Assembly: GCA_003138485.1 (NCBI GenBank) | Contig: PLGF01000160.1 | Coordinates: 1-32,570 of the forward strand | Length of the DNA: 32,570 nucleotides | From: Verrucomicrobiales bacterium | GTDB taxonomy: Bacteria > Verrucomicrobiota > Verrucomicrobiia > Limisphaerales > Palsa-1400 | Reading direction: 5' to 3' | Shown here: positions 7,824 to 16,469 of the stretch, piece after piece | How positions within the stretch are numbered: position 1 is the first letter of the stretch | Layout of the letters: the number at the start of each line of letters is the position of its first letter | Translations under genes and position numbers: made by a program | Notes under the pieces: generated by a model | Database searches by the model: none | The model's input: the letters and a program-made list of their open reading frames with translations, nothing else | Told to the model about the DNA's origin: nothing

Positions 7824-8177
7824 ATGGAAGTTCAAGCCATTACGCATAACGTCCGAATGTCCGCCCAGAAAATGAGGGAGGTTGTCCGGCAGATTCAGGG
7901 GCTGCCCGTCGCGCACGCCCAAGCCGTCCTGGCGGTCGTGCCGCGCAAGGGGGCGCGGGTCGTCGCCAAGACCCTCGAGTCCGCCGCCGCCAACGCCGAG
8001 GACCTCAAGCTGCACAAGCCCGAATACCAGGACATCCGCATCGAGGCGCTCCGCGTCAAGCTGGCCATCGCCGGCACAGCCGGCAGCATAAAGAGGTTCA
8101 CTCCAAAAGCGCGCGGCTCCGCCGGGCCGATTCTCAAACGCAACTGCCACGTCAAAATTGTCTTGTCTGACGAATAA
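7824..8177 (+). CDS. rplV: 50S ribosomal protein L22
   Basis: A 117-residue L22, with [20 protein letters not shown] at the N-terminus and the long hairpin region ending in [20 protein letters not shown], whose beta loop lines the peptide exit tunnel. Starts one base after the rpsS stop, so translational coupling is likely. Normal length and no insertion in the tunnel loop. Confidence 0.96.
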   Translation: MEVQAITHNVRMSAQKMREVVRQIQGLPVAHAQAVLAVVPRKGARVVAKTLESAAANAEDLKLHKPEYQDIRIEALRVKLAIAGTAGSIKRFTPKARGSAGPILKRNCHVKIVLSDE

Positions 8178-8182
8178 ACTCT

Positions 8183-8857
8183 ATGGGCCAAAAAACAAAT
8201 CCTATCGGTCTGCGCGTCGCCCTCAACAAAGATTGGGGTTCCAAGTGGTTTGCCGAGAAGAAGGAGTTCGGCAAATTGCTGGCCGAAGACCGTAAGATTC
8301 GCTCCATGCTCAAGACCAAGCTCGAGGGCGCTTCCGTCTCCAAAATCCAACTCGAACGCGCCGCCTCCCGCTGCCGCATCACCATCTTCACCGCCCGCCC
8401 CGGCGTCGTCATCGGCCGCAAAGGCGCCGAAATCGACAAGCTCAAAGAGGAAATCAGCAAGATGACCGGCAAGGAAGTCTATGTCGATATTCAGGAGATC
8501 AAGCAGCCTGAAACCGACGCCCAGCTCGTGGCCGAGAACGTCGCCGTCCAGCTCGAACGCCGCGTCTCCTTCCGCCGGGCGATGAAAAAGGCCGTGCAAG
8601 TGGCCATGGATTTCGGCGCCGAAGGGATCAAAGTGCGCGTTGGGGGCCGTTTGGGCGGGGCGGAAATCGCGCGGGTGGAGAAATACCATCAGGGGCGCGT
8701 TCCGCTTCACACGTTGCGGGCGAATATCGAGTACGGATTTGCGGAAGCCAACACCCTGTATGGGAAGCTGGGCATCAAATGCTGGATTTGCAAGGGTGAC
8801 GTTCCGGTGGTCAGGAAACCCAAAGAAGAGCCGCAGACAGCGCCGGCGGCGCCCTGA
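8183..8857 (+). CDS. rpsC: 30S ribosomal protein S3
   Basis: A 224-residue S3. It begins [20 protein letters not shown], carries the KH-domain GxxG signature in [20 protein letters not shown] (about residues 72-95) and the C-terminal domain [21 protein letters not shown]3 lines the mRNA entry channel of the 30S subunit. It ends in a short Pro/Ala-rich tail ([11 protein letters not shown]). It follows rplV by 5 bp, without a clear ribosome-binding site. Confidence 0.97.
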   Translation: MGQKTNPIGLRVALNKDWGSKWFAEKKEFGKLLAEDRKIRSMLKTKLEGASVSKIQLERAASRCRITIFTARPGVVIGRKGAEIDKLKEEISKMTGKEVYVDIQEIKQPETDAQLVAENVAVQLERRVSFRRAMKKAVQVAMDFGAEGIKVRVGGRLGGAEIARVEKYHQGRVPLHTLRANIEYGFAEANTLYGKLGIKCWICKGDVPVVRKPKEEPQTAPAAP

Positions 8858-8900
8858 GGAATTGAACCGAACTGAAACCCGTTAGAAAGAGAATTACTTT

Positions 8901-9320
8901 ATGCCAATGAGTCCCGCCAGAGTCAAGTATCGCAAGATGCACCGCGGCCACCGCACCGGCCTGGCCCATCGCGGCTCGACGGTCGCCTTTGGCGAATTCG
9001 GGTTGCAGTCTCTGGAGCGGTGCTGGTTGGATACCAAGCAGATTGAAGCCGCGCGCGTGGCTGTCACCCGTTTTATGAAGCGCCGCGGCAAGGTCTGGAT
9101 TCGCATCTTTCCCCACAAATCCTTTACCAAGAAGCCCCTGGAAACGCGCATGGGCAAGGGCAAAGGGCCTTTGGAATCCTGGGTCGCCGTCATCCGTCCC
9201 GCAAATGTCCTTTTTGAAGTGGATGGCGTGACCGAATTGGTCGCTCGCGAGTCCATGCGTCTGGCGGCCACCAAGCTGCCCATCCGGACCAAATTCATTT
9301 CGCGCCATCGCATGGGCTGA
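8901..9320 (+). CDS. rplP: 50S ribosomal protein L16
   Basis: A 139-residue L16 ([60 protein letters not shown]). L16 helps place tRNA in the A and P sites of the 50S subunit. Gap to rpsC is 43 bp, the largest in this part of the cluster; an AGAGA about twelve bases upstream is a weak ribosome-binding site, with cttt directly before ATG. Confidence 0.97.
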   Translation: MPMSPARVKYRKMHRGHRTGLAHRGSTVAFGEFGLQSLERCWLDTKQIEAARVAVTRFMKRRGKVWIRIFPHKSFTKKPLETRMGKGKGPLESWVAVIRPANVLFEVDGVTELVARESMRLAATKLPIRTKFISRHRMG

Positions 9321-9327
9321 ACCAACT

Positions 9328-9525
9328 ATGAAAATGTCGGAAATAAAAGATTTGACGCCGCAGGAACTGACCTCCCGGAGCCGGGACCTGCGGCAGGAGA
9401 TATTCAACCTGCGCTTGCAGCAGGCCAGCAGCCAGTTGGAGAAGCCCGCCCGCCTGCGCGTGCTCCGCCGCGACGTTGCCCGCCTGGAAACGCGCATCTC
9501 CCAACTCCGCAACAAACCGGCTTGA
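9328..9525 (+). CDS. rpmC: 50S ribosomal protein L29
   Basis: A 65-residue L29 made of two antiparallel helices: EIKDLTPQELTSRSRDLRQE and FNLRLQQASSQLEKPARLRV, ending RDVARLETRISQLRNK. It sits at the exit of the peptide tunnel. It starts 7 bp after rplP; ATG at 9334 would be an alternative start two codons in. Confidence 0.93.
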   Translation: MKMSEIKDLTPQELTSRSRDLRQEIFNLRLQQASSQLEKPARLRVLRRDVARLETRISQLRNKPA

Positions 9526-9535
9526 TTTGATTTTT

Positions 9536-9832
9536 ATGCCAGAAGAAAAACCCATGGAAGGACGCGGCCACCGCAAGGAGCGGATGGGCAAGGTCATCGC
9601 CAACAAAATGGCCAAGACCATCGTCGTTCGCGTCGAGCGCCGCTTCCCCCATCCCGAATTCAAGAAGGTCGTCACGGCCTATTCCAAATTGTACGCCCAC
9701 GATGAAAAAGGCGAAGCCAAGGTGGGGGACCTCGTCCTCATCCGGGAAACGCGCCCCTTGTCCAAATTGAAACGCTGGCGCCTGACCCAGGTGGTGGAAC
9801 ATACCGCCGAGGTACCGCTTGCCGCCGTTTAG
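9536..9832 (+). CDS. rpsQ: 30S ribosomal protein S17
   Basis: A 98-residue S17 with the OB-fold hallmarks RKERMGKVIANKMAKTIVVR, HPEFKKVVTAYSKLYAHDE and GDLVLIRETRPLSKLKRWRL. It binds 16S rRNA early in 30S assembly. ATG at 9536 (just after the rpmC stop) is preferred; an in-frame upstream start would overlap rpmC. The start is preceded by gatttttATG with no Shine-Dalgarno. Confidence 0.96.
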   Translation: MPEEKPMEGRGHRKERMGKVIANKMAKTIVVRVERRFPHPEFKKVVTAYSKLYAHDEKGEAKVGDLVLIRETRPLSKLKRWRLTQVVEHTAEVPLAAV

Positions 9833-9841
9833 CCAGGATTT

Positions 9842-10207
9842 ATGTTGCAGATTCGCTCCATTTTAGACGTGGCCGACAACACCGGCGCCAAACGCGCCGC
9901 CGCCATCGGCGTCATCGGCCGCAACCAGCGCTACGCCGGCATTGGCGATGTCATCAAGGCCCACATCAAGGAGGCCGCGCCCGACGGCACCGTCAAGAAG
10001 GGCGAGGTGGTCGATGCGGTCATCGTCCGCACCCGGCACCGCATTCGGCGGGCCGACGGCTCCTATCTGCGCTTCGACAGCAATGCGATTGTCATCATAG
10101 ACAAGGAGAACAACCCGCGCGGCACGCGCATTTTCGGGCCGGTCGCCCGGGAATTGCGGGAGAAGAAGTTCATGAAAATCATTTCACTGGCCCCGGAGGT
10201 TCTCTAG
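9842..10207 (+). CDS. rplN: 50S ribosomal protein L14
   Basis: A 121-residue L14: [20 protein letters not shown] at the start, [20 protein letters not shown] and the family signature [20 protein letters not shown]. It lies at the subunit interface. AGGA just upstream (ccaggatttATG) is a close but possible ribosome-binding site. Length is normal. Confidence 0.97.
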   Translation: MLQIRSILDVADNTGAKRAAAIGVIGRNQRYAGIGDVIKAHIKEAAPDGTVKKGEVVDAVIVRTRHRIRRADGSYLRFDSNAIVIIDKENNPRGTRIFGPVARELREKKFMKIISLAPEVL

Positions 10208-10209
10208 TT

Positions 10210-10497
10210 ATGTCCAAAGCACATGTCAAAAAAGGCGATGAAGTCGTCGTCATAGCCGGGTCCGAACTCGGCGGGCGCGGCAAGATATTGCAGGTCTATG
10301 TCAAGCGGCAGCGCGTCTTGATCGAGGGCCTGAAAATGATCAAGCGCCACACCCGCAAGAGCCAGCAGCATCCCAAGGGCGCCATCGTCGAGCGCGAGGG
10401 CACGATTCATATTTCCAACGTCGTCCTGGCCTCCCGGCATGACGCCCGCGTCGGCGCCCATCCCCAGCCCGCTTCCCCTGAAGCCGCCCCACAATGA
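10210..10497 (+). CDS. rplX: 50S ribosomal protein L24
   Basis: A 95-residue L24: a KOW motif in HVKKGDEVVVIAGSELGGRG, followed by LIEGLKMIKRHTRKSQQHPK and EGTIHISNVVLASRH. It is an assembly initiator of the 50S subunit. The end is shortened and replaced by a Pro/Ala-rich tail ([10 protein letters not shown]). A good Shine-Dalgarno (GGAGG, ten bases upstream) lies in the end of rplN. Its stop overlaps the rplE start by ATGA. Confidence 0.95.
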   Translation: MSKAHVKKGDEVVVIAGSELGGRGKILQVYVKRQRVLIEGLKMIKRHTRKSQQHPKGAIVEREGTIHISNVVLASRHDARVGAHPQPASPEAAPQ

Positions 10498-11063
10498 AAC
10501 CGAGACTTTACGAAAAATACGTCCAGGAAGTGCGGCCCGCCTTGCGCGAGAAACGGCACTACCAGAACATCCATCAGGTTCCCCGCCTGGAGAAGATCGT
10601 TGTCAACATGGGCGTCAGCGCCTCCCTGGAAAAGGGCGCGATAGACGACGCCGCTCGCGACATGGCCTCCATTACGGGCCGCAAGCCGGTCGTCAGCAAA
10701 TCGCGCCACAGCATCGCCAATTTCAAGCTTCGCGAAGGACAACCCATCGGCTGCCGCGTCACTCTCCGCCGGGAAATCATGTACGAGTTCTTTGACCGGC
10801 TGGTCGCCACGGCCCTGCCGCGCATCCGCGACTTTCGCGGCCTCTCGCCCCGCTCCTTCGACGGGCGCGGCAATTACACGCTGGGCGTCAACGACCAGAC
10901 CATCTTCCCGGAAATCGAACTGGACAAGATTAAACGCACGCAGGGGATGGACATCACCATTGTCACCACCGCGCCCACCAACGAGGAAGCGCTTGAATTG
11001 CTGAAAATGATGGGGATGCCTTTCGCCGAGGCCAAAGAGACCGCCCCCCGCCACACACCCTGA
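10494..11063 (+). CDS. rplE: 50S ribosomal protein L5
   Basis: A 189-residue L5: [60 protein letters not shown] and the family motif [21 protein letters not shown]5 binds 5S rRNA and contacts the P-site tRNA. The start codon overlaps the rplX stop (ATGA at 10494-10497), so translation is probably coupled. No independent ribosome-binding site is seen. Confidence 0.97.
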   Translation: MKPRLYEKYVQEVRPALREKRHYQNIHQVPRLEKIVVNMGVSASLEKGAIDDAARDMASITGRKPVVSKSRHSIANFKLREGQPIGCRVTLRREIMYEFFDRLVATALPRIRDFRGLSPRSFDGRGNYTLGVNDQTIFPEIELDKIKRTQGMDITIVTTAPTNEEALELLKMMGMPFAEAKETAPRHTP

Positions 11064-11067
11064 TATT

Positions 11068-11337
11068 ATGGCAAAAACCGCCTGGATAGAACGCAATAAA
11101 AAGAAGCGCGAAACGGTCAAGAAATACGCCGCCGTCCGCGCCGAACTCAAGGCGCGGCGCGATTACGCCGGCTTGAGCAAGCTGCCGCGCAACGCCAGCC
11201 CCAGCCGCGTCGTCAACCGCTGCTCCATGTCCGGCCGCCGCCACGGCTATCTGCGCAAGTTCGGCTGCTCCCGCCTCACCTTTCGCGAGGCGGCATTGAA
11301 CGGTTTGATCCCCGGCGTGACAAAGGCCAGTTGGTAA
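11068..11337 (+). CDS. rpsN: 30S ribosomal protein S14, zinc-free type
   Basis: An 89-residue S14 with the conserved ending [20 protein letters not shown] and [18 protein letters not shown]. The paired CxxC zinc ligands of the short C+ form are absent, so this is a zinc-independent S14. It sits in the 30S head near S3 and S10. Start at 11068, 4 bp after rplE, preceded by gatattATG without a Shine-Dalgarno. Confidence 0.95.
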   Translation: MAKTAWIERNKKKRETVKKYAAVRAELKARRDYAGLSKLPRNASPSRVVNRCSMSGRRHGYLRKFGCSRLTFREAALNGLIPGVTKASW

Positions 11338-11341
11338 TTAT

Positions 11342-11728
11342 ATGAGCGACGCGATTTCAGACATGTTGACCCGGATCCGCAACGCCAGCCGCGCCTTGCT
11401 GCCCGACGTTGTCGTCCCCCACTCCAAATTGAAGGAGAGCATTGCCCACGTTCTCAAGCGCGAAGGCTACATCGCCGACGTCGCCGTCGAGGGCAAGCTT
11501 CCCAAGATTATCAAGCTCAAGCTTAAATACACCGGCCGCAAGTGCGTCATCGAGGGCCTCCGGCGCGCCAGTTCGCCGGGCTTGCGCCGCTACGTCGGCT
11601 CCCAGAAGGTCCCCCGTGTCCGCGGCGGCCTGGGCACGTCCATCCTCTCCACCTCTGAGGGCATCCTCACCGGCATCCAGGCCCGCAAGAAAAACCTCGG
11701 CGGCGAACTTCTCTGTGAAATTTGGTGA
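11342..11728 (+). CDS. rpsH: 30S ribosomal protein S8
   Basis: A 128-residue S8: SDAISDMLTRIRNASRALLP at the N-terminus, the C-terminal RNA-binding signature GLGTSILSTSEGILTGIQAR and the end GGELLCEIW. S8 is a primary 16S rRNA binder and in E. coli represses its own operon; whether that holds here is unknown. It starts 4 bp after rpsN (ttggtaattatATG). Confidence 0.97.
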   Translation: MSDAISDMLTRIRNASRALLPDVVVPHSKLKESIAHVLKREGYIADVAVEGKLPKIIKLKLKYTGRKCVIEGLRRASSPGLRRYVGSQKVPRVRGGLGTSILSTSEGILTGIQARKKNLGGELLCEIW

Positions 11729-11734
11729 CCCTTT

Positions 11735-12271
11735 ATGTCTCGCATCGGAAAAATACCCGTCGTCGTCCCTCCCAAGGTCAAGGTCCAGATCCAGGGCCAG
11801 AAGGTCCTCGTTGAAGGCCCCAAGGGCAAGCTGGATTTTGATCTGCCCAGCCGCACCTCCGCCCGCCTCGACGGCGGCAGCGTCATCGTCAGCCGCCAGG
11901 GCGAGGACGCCCAGGCCAGGGCCTTGCACGGCTTGAGCCGCGCCATCGTCAATAACATGGTCAAGGGAGTCAGCGAAGGCTTTGTCAAAAAGCTCGAAAT
12001 CCAGGGCGTCGGCTTCAAGGCCATCGTCCAGGGCAGCAACGTCAACCTCGCCCTCGGCTATTCCCATCCCGTCAATTATCCGATCCCCGACCAGATCAAG
12101 GTCACGGTTGAGGAAAACACCAAGGTCACCATCGAAGGCCCCAGCAAGCAGATGGTCGGCCAGGTCGCGGCTGAAATCCGCAGCTTCTACCCGCCCGAAC
12201 CTTACAAGGGCAAGGGAGTCCGCTACGCCAACGAGAAAGTGCGGCGCAAGGAAGGCAAGACTGTGCAGTAA
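11735..12271 (+). CDS. rplF: 50S ribosomal protein L6
   Basis: A 178-residue L6: MSRIGKIPVVVPPKVKVQIQ, VNNMVKGVSEGFVKKLEIQG and the C-terminal signature RSFYPPEPYKGKGVRYANEK. It has the usual two repeated domains and binds near the sarcin-ricin loop and the factor-binding site. Starts 6 bp after rpsH with ccctttATG and no Shine-Dalgarno. Confidence 0.97.
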   Translation: MSRIGKIPVVVPPKVKVQIQGQKVLVEGPKGKLDFDLPSRTSARLDGGSVIVSRQGEDAQARALHGLSRAIVNNMVKGVSEGFVKKLEIQGVGFKAIVQGSNVNLALGYSHPVNYPIPDQIKVTVEENTKVTIEGPSKQMVGQVAAEIRSFYPPEPYKGKGVRYANEKVRRKEGKTVQ

Positions 12272-12308
12272 CCCCTTTGGCCCCGGCCAAATCCGGGGCC
12301 GCGAAAAC

Positions 12309-12674
12309 ATGAGATCCGACAAAAAAATCCAACTCGCAACGCTCCGGCACTGGCGCATTCGCAAAACCGTCACCGGCACCAGGGAGCGTCCCCGCATGAG
12401 CGTGCGCTTTTCCAACCAGCACATCCGTGTCCAGTTCATTGATGACGTCGCCGGCGTCACCCTCGCCGCCGCCTCGACCCTGGGCAAATCCGCCCCCGCC
12501 GGCCCGAAACTGGCCGCCAATGTTGCCGGCGCGAAAAAGGTCGGCGCCATCGCCGCCGAAGCGGCCAAGAGCAAGGGCATTGCCAGCGTCGTCTTCGACC
12601 GCAGCGGCGCCCGTTACCACGGCAAAGTCAAAGCGTTGGCCGACGCCGCCCGCGAAGCCGGCTTGAAATTTTAA
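12309..12674 (+). CDS. rplR: 50S ribosomal protein L18
   Basis: A 121-residue L18. It has the basic start [40 protein letters not shown], and the ending [29 protein letters not shown]18 binds 5S rRNA with L5. ATG at 12309 matches the family start; the frame is open much further upstream only because it reads through rplF in another frame. The core has an Ala-rich linker ([20 protein letters not shown]). It follows rplF by 37 bp. Confidence 0.95.
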   Translation: MRSDKKIQLATLRHWRIRKTVTGTRERPRMSVRFSNQHIRVQFIDDVAGVTLAAASTLGKSAPAGPKLAANVAGAKKVGAIAAEAAKSKGIASVVFDRSGARYHGKVKALADAAREAGLKF

Positions 12675-12692
12675 CCCCTAAGAAAGAATACT

Positions 12693-13532
12693 GTGGCTGA
12701 GATCAACAAAAACCCCACCGGCAACGCCAGAGCAGGCGGACGCGGCCCCGGCCGCGGTCCGCGTCGGACACGCCCCGCCACCGGCGAGAGCACCGAAGCC
12801 TCCCTCGAAGGCGGCGGCGATTCCGAATTAAGCGAAAAAGTCGTCTTTATCAACCGCTCCGCCAAAGTCGTCAAAGGCGGACGCCGCTTCAGTTTCAGCG
12901 CCCTGGTGGTCGCGGGAGACAAGCATGGCCGCGTTGGCGTCGGTCTGGGCAAGGCCGTCGAAGTATCCGAGGCGATTCGCAAGGGCGGCGAAATGGCCAA
13001 GCGTCATCTGGTCACCATGTCCATCAAAGAAGCCACTATTCCCCACGAAATAATCTGTTTCCACGGCGGGGCCAAAGTCCTCCTTCGGCCCGCTTCGCCG
13101 GGCACCGGTCTCATAGCCGGCAAGACCGTTCGCGCGGTATTGGAATTGGTGGGCGTCAAGGATGTCTTGAGCAAATCGCTCGGCTCCAACAACCCTTCCA
13201 ACGTCGTCAAGGCCACCCTGTCCGGCCTGCAACAACTCCGCTTGCGCGAGGATATTTATCGCGCCCGCGGGTTGGAGTTCAAGCCGCGCACCACGGCCGT
13301 CGCCGTTGCGCCTGCCGTTGCGCCGCGCCCCGTGCCGACACCTGCCGCGCGCGTTGCTCCCGCGGCGCGCGTTGCTCCCGCGGCGCCCGTCGCGCCTGCC
13401 GCCGCTGCTGCGCCTGCGGCGCCCGTCGCGCCTGCCGCACCCGTCGCGCCTGCCGCGCCCGTCGCGCCTGCCGCACCCGTCGCGCCTGCGCCGCCTTCCG
13501 CGGACAGCGGCGCGGCCCCAGCCAACGTTTGA
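12693..13532 (+). CDS. rpsE: 30S ribosomal protein S5 with long N- and C-terminal extensions
   Basis: The core (about residues 45-197) is normal S5: [60 protein letters not shown] and [21 protein letters not shown]5 lies at the mRNA entrance and affects decoding accuracy. The protein is 279 aa against about 167 in E. coli. A Gly/Arg-rich head (about 45 aa) precedes the core and a 75-residue tail of APVAPA-type repeats follows; the tail is encoded by 18-bp tandem units. It starts with GTG at 12693. The tail ends 6 bp before rplO, where rpmD would normally be. Confidence 0.95.
   Translation: MAEINKNPTGNARAGGRGPGRGPRRTRPATGESTEASLEGGGDSELSEKVVFINRSAKVVKGGRRFSFSALVVAGDKHGRVGVGLGKAVEVSEAIRKGGEMAKRHLVTMSIKEATIPHEIICFHGGAKVLLRPASPGTGLIAGKTVRAVLELVGVKDVLSKSLGSNNPSNVVKATLSGLQQLRLREDIYRARGLEFKPRTTAVAVAPAVAPRPVPTPAARVAPAARVAPAAPVAPAAAAAPAAPVAPAAPVAPAAPVAPAAPVAPAPPSADSGAAPANV
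13342..13497 (+). repeat. 18-bp tandem repeat coding for Ala-Pro-Val tail of S5
   Basis: The 3' part of rpsE is built of 18-bp units such as gcgcccgtcgcgcctgcc (A-P-V-A-P-A). Two variant copies (gcgcgcgttgctcccgcg) are adjacent at the left, followed by about five further copies with an interruption of Ala codons. The unit is a multiple of three, so copy-number change would keep the frame. Confidence 0.85.
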
Positions 13533-13537
13533 TTTTT

Positions 13538-14248
13538 ATGCGCTTACACGATCTTAAACCTCGACCTGGCGCCAAGCACCGCCGCAAGCGGCTTGGCCAG
13601 GGTGAATCCAGCGGCCACGGCAAGACCAGCGGCCGCGGCGGCAAGGGCCAGACCGCCCGTTCGGGCAGTTCCATCCGCATCGGATTTGAAGGCGGCCAGA
13701 TGCCCTTGATCCGCCGCATCCCAAAACGCGGTTTCAACAACTCCCGTTTCGCCATCCGCTACGTTCCCGTTAATCTTGAAGCGCTGAACCGTTTCGAGGA
13801 TGGCGCGACGGTCGATGCCGCGACCCTGCGCACCCTGGGATTGGCCAACGGCCCCGTCACGCGCGTCAAAATCCTCGGCGACGGCGAGCTGACGCGCAAA
13901 TTATCCGTGCGAGCGCACGCCTTCAGCGCGTCGGCTCGCGCCAAAATCGAGAAACTCGGCGGCACATGTCAACTGATCGATCCTCCGCCAGCCCCCGCGC
14001 CTGTCGCCAAACCGGCTGGCAAGGGCGCCGGCAAACCGCCGGGCAAACCCGCCGATGGAGCCTCCGACAAACCGTCCGACAAGCAGGCCGGCAAGCCTTC
14101 CGCCAAACCGTCTGACAAGCCCGCCAAGCAGGCTGGCAAAGCTGCTGGCAAAGTCGCCGACAAGCCTGCCGACGGCGAGCAAGCCGGCAAGCCCGCCGAG
14201 AAACCGTCTGACAAACCCGCCGACAAGGCGCCCGAAAAGAGCGCCTAG
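13538..14248 (+). CDS. rplO: 50S ribosomal protein L15 with Lys/Ala/Pro-rich tail
   Basis: Residues 1-148 are a standard L15: MRLHDLKPRPGAKHRRKRLG, GQTARSGSSIRIGFEGGQMP and LIRRIPKRGFNN. Residues 150-236 add a tail of KPSDKPADK / GKAAGKVADKPADG-type units that resembles histone-H1-like basic tails. L15 is a late-assembly protein of the 50S subunit; the tail is outside the known core. ATG at 13538 is preferred (gatttttATG). It directly follows rpsE with no room for rpmD (L30), and secY follows after 12 bp. Confidence 0.94.
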   Translation: MRLHDLKPRPGAKHRRKRLGQGESSGHGKTSGRGGKGQTARSGSSIRIGFEGGQMPLIRRIPKRGFNNSRFAIRYVPVNLEALNRFEDGATVDAATLRTLGLANGPVTRVKILGDGELTRKLSVRAHAFSASARAKIEKLGGTCQLIDPPPAPAPVAKPAGKGAGKPPGKPADGASDKPSDKQAGKPSAKPSDKPAKQAGKAAGKVADKPADGEQAGKPAEKPSDKPADKAPEKSA

Positions 14249-14260
14249 TTCCACCCCTGA

Positions 14261-15646
14261 ATGTTCAAGTCCATCCTCAACACCTTAAGCAACTGCTTCA
14301 AGATTCCCGAACTGAAGTCGCGCATTGTTTTTACAATGGTGGTGCTGGGGATTTGCCGGCTCGCCTCGCTGATTCCGACGCCCGGCCTCAACAGCGCGTT
14401 GTTGAAGTCCTACTTCGAGCATGGCGGCGGCAAGAACATGGGCAACGGGCTTCTGGGGATGTACAGCCTTTTCACCGGGGGCGGCTTTGAGCGTTGCGCG
14501 GTGGGCGCCCTGGGCATCATGCCCTACATCAGCGCGACGATCATACTTCAGCTCTTGCAGGCGGTGGTTCCCGCGTTGAGCAAACTGGCGCGTGAAGAAG
14601 GGGGCCGCACCAAGCTCATTCAATATGGGCGCGTTCTCACCTTGTTTCTTTGCCTGGGCCAGGGCTTCGTCATGGCCATTGGCTGGGAACGGTTCAGCGA
14701 CATTCTCCCGGATTTCCAAGGGAACCTCGTCCTGATACACGCAATATGGTGGTATCGCATTCAGACGGCTGTCATTCTCACCACGGGCACCATGTTGCTG
14801 ATGTGGCTGGGCGAGCAGATCACCGACCGCGGCATCGGCAACGGCATCTCCCTGATTATCACAATCGGCATCCTGGCGCGCCTTCCCGCGGCAGGCCAGG
14901 GGTTGGTTGATATGTTCCTGACCCACGGTTCCCTGGGCGAACATCGTTACAACATCTTCCACTTCATCGCTCTCGTCCTCCTTCTCTGCGCGGTCGTTGC
15001 CGGAGTCGTCGCCGTCACCCAGGCCGAGCGCAAGATACCCGTCCAATACGCCCAGCGCGTTGTGGGCCGGAAGATGTATTCGGGCGGCAGTTCCTTCATG
15101 CCCCTGCGCGTCAATTACTCGGGGGTCATGCCCGTGATCTTCGCCTCCGCCATTCTGATGTTTCCGTCGATGATCCTCAATTTCCTGGGCTCGCATTTCA
15201 ACATCAAGGCTTTTATAGAGCTGGCCGCCCTGGTGAACCGCGGATCGGGTGTCTATCTGCTCCTCTACGGCTTGATGATTCTTTTCTTCTCCTATTTCTG
15301 GGTCGCCACCCAGTTCAACGAGCTTCAAATTGCCGATGACATGAAGAAGTCCGGCGGTTACATCCCCGGCGTGCGCCCGGGCCAGGCCACCAGCAATTTC
15401 CTCCATCGCACCATGAGCCGCATCACCCTGGCCGGCGCGATCTTTTTGACCGCCATTGCGGTTATCCCCATTATTTTACAGGAATGGATGACCATTCCGT
15501 ACTCGGTTGCCGGATACTTTGGCGGCACCAGTTTGCTCATCATTGTCGGTGTCATGCTCGATACCATGCGCCAGATGGAGTCTCACCTCCTCATGCGCCA
15601 CTATGACGGGTTTTTGAAGAAAGGGCGCCTGAAAGGACGTTTCTAG
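14261..15646 (+). CDS. secY: Protein translocase subunit SecY
   Basis: A 461-residue polytopic membrane protein with about ten hydrophobic segments. Clear family signatures are PYISATIILQLLQAVVPALS (about 88-107), LAREEGGRTKLIQYGR, GLSEQITDRGIGNGIS-like text here as GEQITDRGIGNGISLIITIG, and the C-terminal RPGQATSNFLHR. SecY forms the channel for Sec-dependent export with SecE and SecG. It ends LKKGRLKGRF, the usual cytosolic tail. A short insertion (FEHGGGKNMGNGLLGMYSLF) precedes the plug region. In the normal spc order secY follows rplO; adk, often next, is absent and map follows after 43 bp. No ribosome-binding site is visible. Confidence 0.97.
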   Translation: MFKSILNTLSNCFKIPELKSRIVFTMVVLGICRLASLIPTPGLNSALLKSYFEHGGGKNMGNGLLGMYSLFTGGGFERCAVGALGIMPYISATIILQLLQAVVPALSKLAREEGGRTKLIQYGRVLTLFLCLGQGFVMAIGWERFSDILPDFQGNLVLIHAIWWYRIQTAVILTTGTMLLMWLGEQITDRGIGNGISLIITIGILARLPAAGQGLVDMFLTHGSLGEHRYNIFHFIALVLLLCAVVAGVVAVTQAERKIPVQYAQRVVGRKMYSGGSSFMPLRVNYSGVMPVIFASAILMFPSMILNFLGSHFNIKAFIELAALVNRGSGVYLLLYGLMILFFSYFWVATQFNELQIADDMKKSGGYIPGVRPGQATSNFLHRTMSRITLAGAIFLTAIAVIPIILQEWMTIPYSVAGYFGGTSLLIIVGVMLDTMRQMESHLLMRHYDGFLKKGRLKGRF

Positions 15647-15689
15647 CGTTCTCCCGGTGTTCCTGGAGCACTTTCGCGTGGCGGCAAGA

Positions 15690-16469
15690 ATGATCATTTT
15701 GAAGACAGAACGTGACTTGGAAGCGATGCGTCCGGCTTGCGAAGTGGGCAGCACCGTCCTGGAAGAGGTCGCCGCCTTCATCAAACCGGGCCTCACGACA
15801 CTCGAGGTCGATGATTTCGCGGCGGCGCGCATGAAGCATTACGGCGCAAAGAGCGCTTTTCTGGGCTATCGCAAGTTTCCGCGCCAGATTTGCATCTCCG
15901 TAAACGAGGAAGTGGTGCATGGGATCGCCGGACCCAGACGCCTGGAATTCGGCGATATTGTCAGCCTCGACATTGGGGTGACCTACCACGGTTTCATCGG
16001 GGACACGGCGAAAACGGTGGCGGTTGGCGGCTGCGACGTTCGCGCCCAGCGGTTGATGGATGTGACCGAACAGGCTCTGTACGAGGGCATTGCAAAGGCC
16101 CGGCCGGGCAATCATGTCGTGGACATCTCCCGCGCCGTCCAGGACTATGTCGAATCCAACGGCTTCAGCGTTGTCCGCGAGTTTGTCGGGCACGGCGTTG
16201 GCCGCACCGTCCATGAAGAGCCGCAAGTGCCAAATTTCGTTGAAAAAAACGTGGCATCGCCTAAACTGAGGCCCGGCATGACGATTGCCATCGAGCCGAT
16301 GGTCAATGCCGGAACGCCCCAGGTTCTCGTTTTAAGAGACGGCTGGACAGTGGTGACAAAAGATGGTCAACTATCCGCTCACTTTGAACACACGGTTTTG
16401 GTGACTGAAACGGAACCGGAGATATTAACATGGCCCGCAAAGACAGCATCGAAACTGAGGGCAGGATAG
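15690..16469 (+). CDS. map: Methionine aminopeptidase, type I
   Basis: A 259-residue type I MetAP with all five metal ligands by position: Asp94, Asp105, His168, Glu202 and Glu233 (in SLDIGV, GDTAKT, FVGHGVGR, AIEPMV and HFEHTVLVTE). His77 in NEEVVHGI matches the conserved substrate-side histidine. It removes the initiator methionine from nascent proteins. There is no N-terminal zinc extension. ATG at 15690 starts directly at the conserved IILKTERDLEAMRPA. Its 3' end overlaps infA by 40 bp, giving a slightly different C-terminus (WPAKTASKLRAG) from most homologues. Confidence 0.96.
   Translation: MIILKTERDLEAMRPACEVGSTVLEEVAAFIKPGLTTLEVDDFAAARMKHYGAKSAFLGYRKFPRQICISVNEEVVHGIAGPRRLEFGDIVSLDIGVTYHGFIGDTAKTVAVGGCDVRAQRLMDVTEQALYEGIAKARPGNHVVDISRAVQDYVESNGFSVVREFVGHGVGRTVHEEPQVPNFVEKNVASPKLRPGMTIAIEPMVNAGTPQVLVLRDGWTVVTKDGQLSAHFEHTVLVTETEPEILTWPAKTASKLRAG

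Noticed and set aside
11357-12580. Long minus-strand open frame opposite rpsH, rplF and rplR
   Set aside because: Shadow of three certain ribosomal genes.
13342-13497. CRISPR-like repeat array
   Set aside because: Repeat units are contiguous 18-mers inside rpsE, with no spacers; no cas gene is present.
14285-15406. Long minus-strand open frame opposite secY
   Set aside because: SecY is certain on the plus strand; the antisense text has no family motif.
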